From Nymphaea colorata (taxonomy: Eukaryota; Streptophyta; Magnoliopsida; Nymphaeales; Nymphaeaceae), in assembly GCF_008831285.2 (NCBI RefSeq), contig NC_045143.1, forward strand, positions 903,503 through 967,502: DNA of 64,000 nucleotides. Direction: 5' to 3'. This document shows, one piece after another, positions 59,757 through 64,000 of the stretch. The translations under genes were made by a program, and so were the position numbers. The notes under the pieces were generated by a model. It had not been told where the DNA came from. It did no database searches and saw only the letters and a list, made by a program, of their open reading frames with translations. Every line of letters begins with the position of its first letter. The first letter of the stretch is position 1.

Positions 59757-60298
59757 TGATATGCAGAACAAATATGTAGGGTTTCAAGAAGGCAGTAGCA
59801 GAGATGTAACTCAGAAGAACCATAAAGTAAACCAGGATTCAGCACTAACTCTGTAAAATTTACATAAAGCACTATCACTGCAAATAATCAATACGAGCCA
59901 GCATCGCCAAATCAAGTTTCTCAATTAAAATGAAAAGGAAAAAAGGTATTCAACCATTCACGGCCATCTCAGAGTAACATGGCTGCTTCCAAGGGCACAA
60001 GCAGCTGCACACCACCAAATTCAAACAATCAAATGCAAACCGTATTCGACAAGTAAGGCCCACTTTCATGTATGTTCCACAAACACCGAGTCATAAAATG
60101 TATGAGAACTGTCAAGATAGTTTCAAAGACATACACAAGAAGTGCTGTACTGTAAATCCAAATCAACGAGCAGATAGCATATCGAGTGAAGCCACACCCC
60201 ACAAAAATATTAACACTTTACTTAAAAGTATCCAAACTGTACGAATGGAATCTTCACTGCAAAGACTGCAGCACATACTCGAACCACAGTAACAAGGT
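57582..60298. other. H2B 3' flank, intergenic DNA and ADF 3' flank
   Basis: The T-rich sequence after the H2B stop (to about 57780) is probably its 3' untranslated region. A short repeat fragment with 'ggcagacgcccacgcagaccc' is at about 59184-59206 and a TA microsatellite at 59708-59753. The last 200-300 bases are presumably the ADF 3' untranslated region. No other gene is recognised. Confidence 0.55.
59708..59753. repeat. (TA)n microsatellite, about 46 bp
   Basis: Uninterrupted alternating TA, downstream of the ADF gene. Confidence 0.95.
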
Positions 60299-61847
60299 TT
60301 AGTTTGCACGCCCTCTGAAAACATCAAGGCCCATCTCAGTAGGATCTGTTGCTTGCAATTCAACCTGGATGCCATCAAGTTCTCTCTTGAATCTGTCCTT
60401 TGAGCTAGCATACAGCATCTTGCTCCTCACTCTTGCGGTATCTGGAGACCTGAGAAAAGAAATTTGTAATCACAGCAAAACGTCAATAAAATCTCCACGT
60501 CCGAATTGGCAGGAAGATGCATATTATTACCATGCAATGAAGAAAATCTTGCTCTTCTGGCAATTCTCTTCAGTTACAAAATCAAAATCATAAACAGCAT
60601 ATCGGCACTCATTTGTTGGAAGACTTGCAGCAAAATCCTCGTAACTCTCAGTTGGTCCTCCAAGCGTTTCGACAATGACCTGCTTTTGCTTCTCCTCAAT
60701 CTTGAAGACAACGTACCGGTAGGTCCTTTTTGCCTTCAATTCCAAGAACTTCAGTTTGCAGTCATCACTGACTGCCATTCCTGAAGCTGCATTTGCCTAT
60801 AAGCAGAAAACGATAACGATTGTGTGTCATACTGTTCGTTATATGAATAATAACTCTAATAAACAAGGAGAAACTCAGAAACCCATTTACAAGCATCCGC
60901 AAGCGTAAACATTCCAAAAGTTTCACCAAATTATTATAGACAGAAGAATCCGGCAATTATCTTTGAGGAGGCTTGATCATAATACAACCTAACATTAACC
61001 GAGATCATGGCCAAACGGTACAGGAACAAGAACAAAGGGACTCATTAACCAACTCATACACGATATCAACAATTCATCAATTTATTTAAGATGCTGGACT
61101 AACGACAACACCAGAATACCAAGTCGATCTTTGTATGCTACCATGATTCTTCTGCATCTATATGACAATACAACAATCGAATAATTGCTCCCGCACACAA
61201 CGTAGATAGCAAACACCCAAAAAAAAAGAAGAAGAAGAAGTGCGGTGCCATTAACAACAACGGAAGGACATCCGAAACACATGCGCGCCAAATTAAGAAA
61301 ACCGAATCCCAAATGAACCAAACATGAAACAAGCCAAAAGCACCTAAATTACAACAAAACAAGATCTAAGGTCAAACCAGATCAACTAGAGTCAAATGTT
61401 TTAAACACAACCATCAAAGTAACTAAGAAAAACAAATCTTCAAATCAAGCCCAATCGTACCTCCAAATGGATTCAAAACTAAAATTCCCGAACGTAATAA
61501 AAGGGGAAACACAAAAACCATTCTCAATTACCTACCGACAATCAACTTGACAGAAAAGGATGGACCGCCATATAGAACCTCAAAATTACAGCAGAAGCAA
61601 TACCACCAAGTCAAAACAAAATCAAGAATGAAAGAAAACCATCCAATCTATCTGTCGACAACACACAGATCCGATCCCGCGAGATCGTACATGAAATCAT
61701 AAGCAGATCGAAGAAAGAAAACACAGAGACACACGACCAAGATGGGGAAACATTGAAAAGAGAAAGGAAATGGAACCCGACTGCACGAAACGAAAATAGA
61801 AACGATAAAAGGTCAGGGAGAGTGATGTGCAAGTGGGGACTCACCAT
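60299..61847 (-). CDS. Actin-depolymerising factor (ADF/cofilin)
   Basis: Three coding exons: 61847-61845 (ATG only), 60796-60531 and 60449-60299. The introns (1048 and 81 bp) are GT-AG, and the second splits the codon for Trp90. The product is 139 residues, exactly the usual plant ADF length, and opens [18 protein letters not shown]. Ser6 is the conserved site whose phosphorylation blocks actin binding. Residues 96-113 ([18 protein letters not shown]) form the actin-binding helix, and the C-terminus [12 protein letters not shown] is typical. ADF severs and depolymerises actin filaments in the cytoplasm and drives filament turnover in growth and pollen tubes. The ATG-only first exon with a long first intron is characteristic of plant ADF genes, and that intron often enhances expression. 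Nothing is broken. Confidence 0.97.
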
Positions 61848-62045
61848 CTCTGCTCACCTCACTCCTTCAGATCCTATCGGGGGGACGAAGGATCGATGGT
61901 CGTCCGGAGAAATAGAGAGAGAGAGAGAGACAATAAAGGGAGGGAGAAGGAATCCGATCGATCCCGCAGAAAATCTAGGGGGTGGTGGTCGTGAGGAGGG
62001 GGACTCAGAAAATGGATCACAGACGGCCCTCAGCAAACCCTAAAA
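61848..62045 (-). promoter_or_regulatory. ADF 5' leader with CT tract and telo-box
   Basis: On the minus strand, upstream of the ADF ATG, is a (CT)n tract (GA at 61914-61931 on the plus strand) within a pyrimidine-rich leader. An AAACCCTA telo-box lies on the plus strand at 62035-62042. Telo-boxes are frequent in promoters and leaders of genes active in dividing cells. No clear TATA box is seen, so the transcription start is not placed. Confidence 0.5.
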
Positions 62046-64000
62046 AATAGGCCCTTTTCTTCATCCTCTATTTTTCCGCTGTTTTCATCGATTTTCTCAC
62101 CTGGGGTCCAACTTCTTTTCATACCAACTCAGAAACGGGGCTTAAACTTTTTAAAAATTATTATCAGCGAGCAACCTTTTGCCAATAAAATAACTGCTAA
62201 ATAGGGTCTCATCTTGATAATATTTTTCAACTTCGTTAAAGGACAAGGTAAAAATTAAAAAAAAAACTTTTGTAAAATTCTTCCTTTTCACCTCCTAAAT
62301 GTCTTTCTTTAAATTTGAGTTCGAACTAGATTTTTAATAAGATATTAAATTTTTTTCACATCTAATGAAAATGTTTTCAAGATCGTTCGGTCCAGATATC
62401 TTGTTCAAATCAAATATATTGACATTCCTACTTCTTTCTCTCTTACAAATTGAAGATTTGGATAAATCATTGTGAACAATTTAAGCGAACATGTAATCAA
62501 AGCAAGAGGTCTGACAAAAATTAGACACTAAGAGAGTGATTTTGGGGTATCAATGAAAACATGGTTCTGTCATTGTTAATTAGCTTCTGATTCCAATGTT
62601 AATTTAATTCTGCCTCCTTTTTTTCTTTAAAAAATCTAATCTAACAATTTTTTAACAAAACTACTAATGCATTCTCTGGTTATAAAAAGTATAAAGGTGG
62701 TCCCATCATGTTGTATAACATTTATACTATTCCTTGCCACAATAAACAAAAAAAAAAAAAAACAGCATCAGGAAGTTTTCTAAAATACTAATAAAGCAAG
62801 GGTCAATTTGTTTCCAGTTTTCTAAAATACTGAAAGTAGGAGAATACTTGAAAGTCTGTCTGTAAAAAGTAACACTCTTTTCCTTATATGTAGAATAAAC
62901 AACTACTTTCCCTCTTTGAAATGACCAATTACCAATGTGGCGCAGATGCCTCATTATAAAATCTCAAAAGAACCAAAACTAACACACCTTGACTTATTCC
63001 CAAAGAAAAACATGAGAATTATGCCAGCAGAAGTAAACTATGATTTCCATTCAAATTCATAAAATGTGAGGCTTGTTTTTAAAAATTATGTTGTGGTAAA
63101 GAGGGAGACCTGGGTATTATAGCATTTCACCTAAGAGTGGAACACTACAATAAATAACATTTAATTTATGGTAAACTACTAAAATGGAGTCCCATTTTTT
63201 ATTTTTTCAACATCAACTGTAGCTCAAAAGAGCTACATCAGTTGATGTGACAACTGAGAATGAAAATTTTTTTGGAAGTACCTTTGTTTATAGGCATAAT
63301 TTCAGAAATGAGGCTCATATTCTGAAAGCTTTTCATTCCACAACTTTAACTTTAAGAAGGCCGAAGTCGACATGTTCCGTTTAAGAGGAGAGAGCGTGAA
63401 AGTTTGCAGGCCTTCCTTCTACGAATCCATTTTAAAGTTTGTTTTTCTTATGAAATGTCAAATTTTTTTTACTCACATACTTTTTAAAATTACAATTTGC
63501 TTGATTTTTCGAGAAAGAAAGAGGGGAAAAGCTATTTATGTCTTCCATTTAATAGGTATGTTTAAAGAAGCGAAATAAAATAAGCCGGTATTTGACAACT
63601 ATACGGAATGTATGATCTTCATGAAAAAATTCATTAATTTTGAGGTCCCTTTGAGAGGTTATTTGTTTTATTACTTACGGCGTTTTATGAGCGGCGCTAC
63701 CGTTTCTTAAATGAACGGTGGCGATTTCAAGACAGCAACGATAAAAGGTGAAGATCCCGACAATCTTACGCGGGTGTAAAAAGTGGGTCTGAGTGAGTTT
63801 GAACCGCTATGTTGGATTGAATCCATGACACACGATTCGATTCGTCTATCCGTGCTGGTTTTAATGGACCTTGGATCTGGATCCATCTCTTCATTCATAT
63901 TTGTTTGTGATTATTGGTTCTTTGTAGGTTTTAAAGTTTCAATTACATTTATTTTTTTTCTAGTTTTTTAGTTCTTAATAATGAAAAAATTTAGATTCGA
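62046..64000. other. AT-rich intergenic DNA, nothing identified
   Basis: The sequence is poor in G and C, with A/T runs. The few frames of 60-75 codons have no recognisable content. A duplicated phrase 'gttttctaaaatactna(a/t)a' occurs near 62775 and 62818. Confidence 0.6.

Overview
This is a plant nuclear genomic window, almost certainly from a flowering plant. The evidence is spliced genes with canonical GT-AG introns, a plant-type histone H2B, an actin-depolymerising factor whose first coding exon is only the ATG, two P-class pentatricopeptide-repeat (PPR) proteins, a SIAMESE-type CDK inhibitor, and long AT-rich gaps full of microsatellites and small decayed repeats. The species cannot be fixed from the sequence. 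There is no bacterial, viral or organellar segment, no intact transposase or reverse transcriptase, and no convincing tRNA or rRNA gene.

Layout. 1-8.6 kb is AT-rich intergenic DNA with several short non-autonomous repeats. 8.6-12.7 kb (minus) is a three-exon ARF GTPase-activating protein of the AGD6/AGD7 class. 12.7-35.9 kb has no confidently coding gene. It holds two unresolved exon-like islands (about 14.8-15.8 and 21.8-22.1 kb), a 2.35-kb higher-order tandem repeat (18.8-21.15 kb), a CACTA-like transposon end (24.8-25.05 kb), a duplicated decayed coding remnant (32.25-32.95 kb) and a TAA-flanked MITE (33.7-33.96 kb). 35.9-36.3 kb (minus) is a single-exon SIAMESE-RELATED inhibitor. 36.4-45.6 kb is again repeat-rich intergenic DNA. 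45.7-48.1 kb (plus) is a MEE40-type PPR gene and 50.1-52.9 kb (minus) is a second, longer PPR gene, so the two converge. 53.75-54.99 kb is a four-copy tandem array of about 311 bp. 57.1-57.6 kb (plus) is histone H2B with a recognisable S-phase-type promoter. 60.3-61.85 kb (minus) is ADF. The last 2.1 kb is AT-rich and featureless.

Function. The genes are unrelated housekeeping genes and form no operon or cluster: vesicle traffic (ARF-GAP), cell-cycle exit and endoreduplication (SMR), organelle RNA metabolism (two PPRs), chromatin (H2B) and actin turnover (ADF). I found no convincing undescribed multi-gene system. The most notable items are the satellite-like array with alternating monomers, the 311-bp array, the different RNA-recognition profiles that the PPR code suggests for the two PPR neighbours, a repeated motif in the SMR N-terminus, and a widely scattered short-repeat family that carries a near-perfect palindrome.
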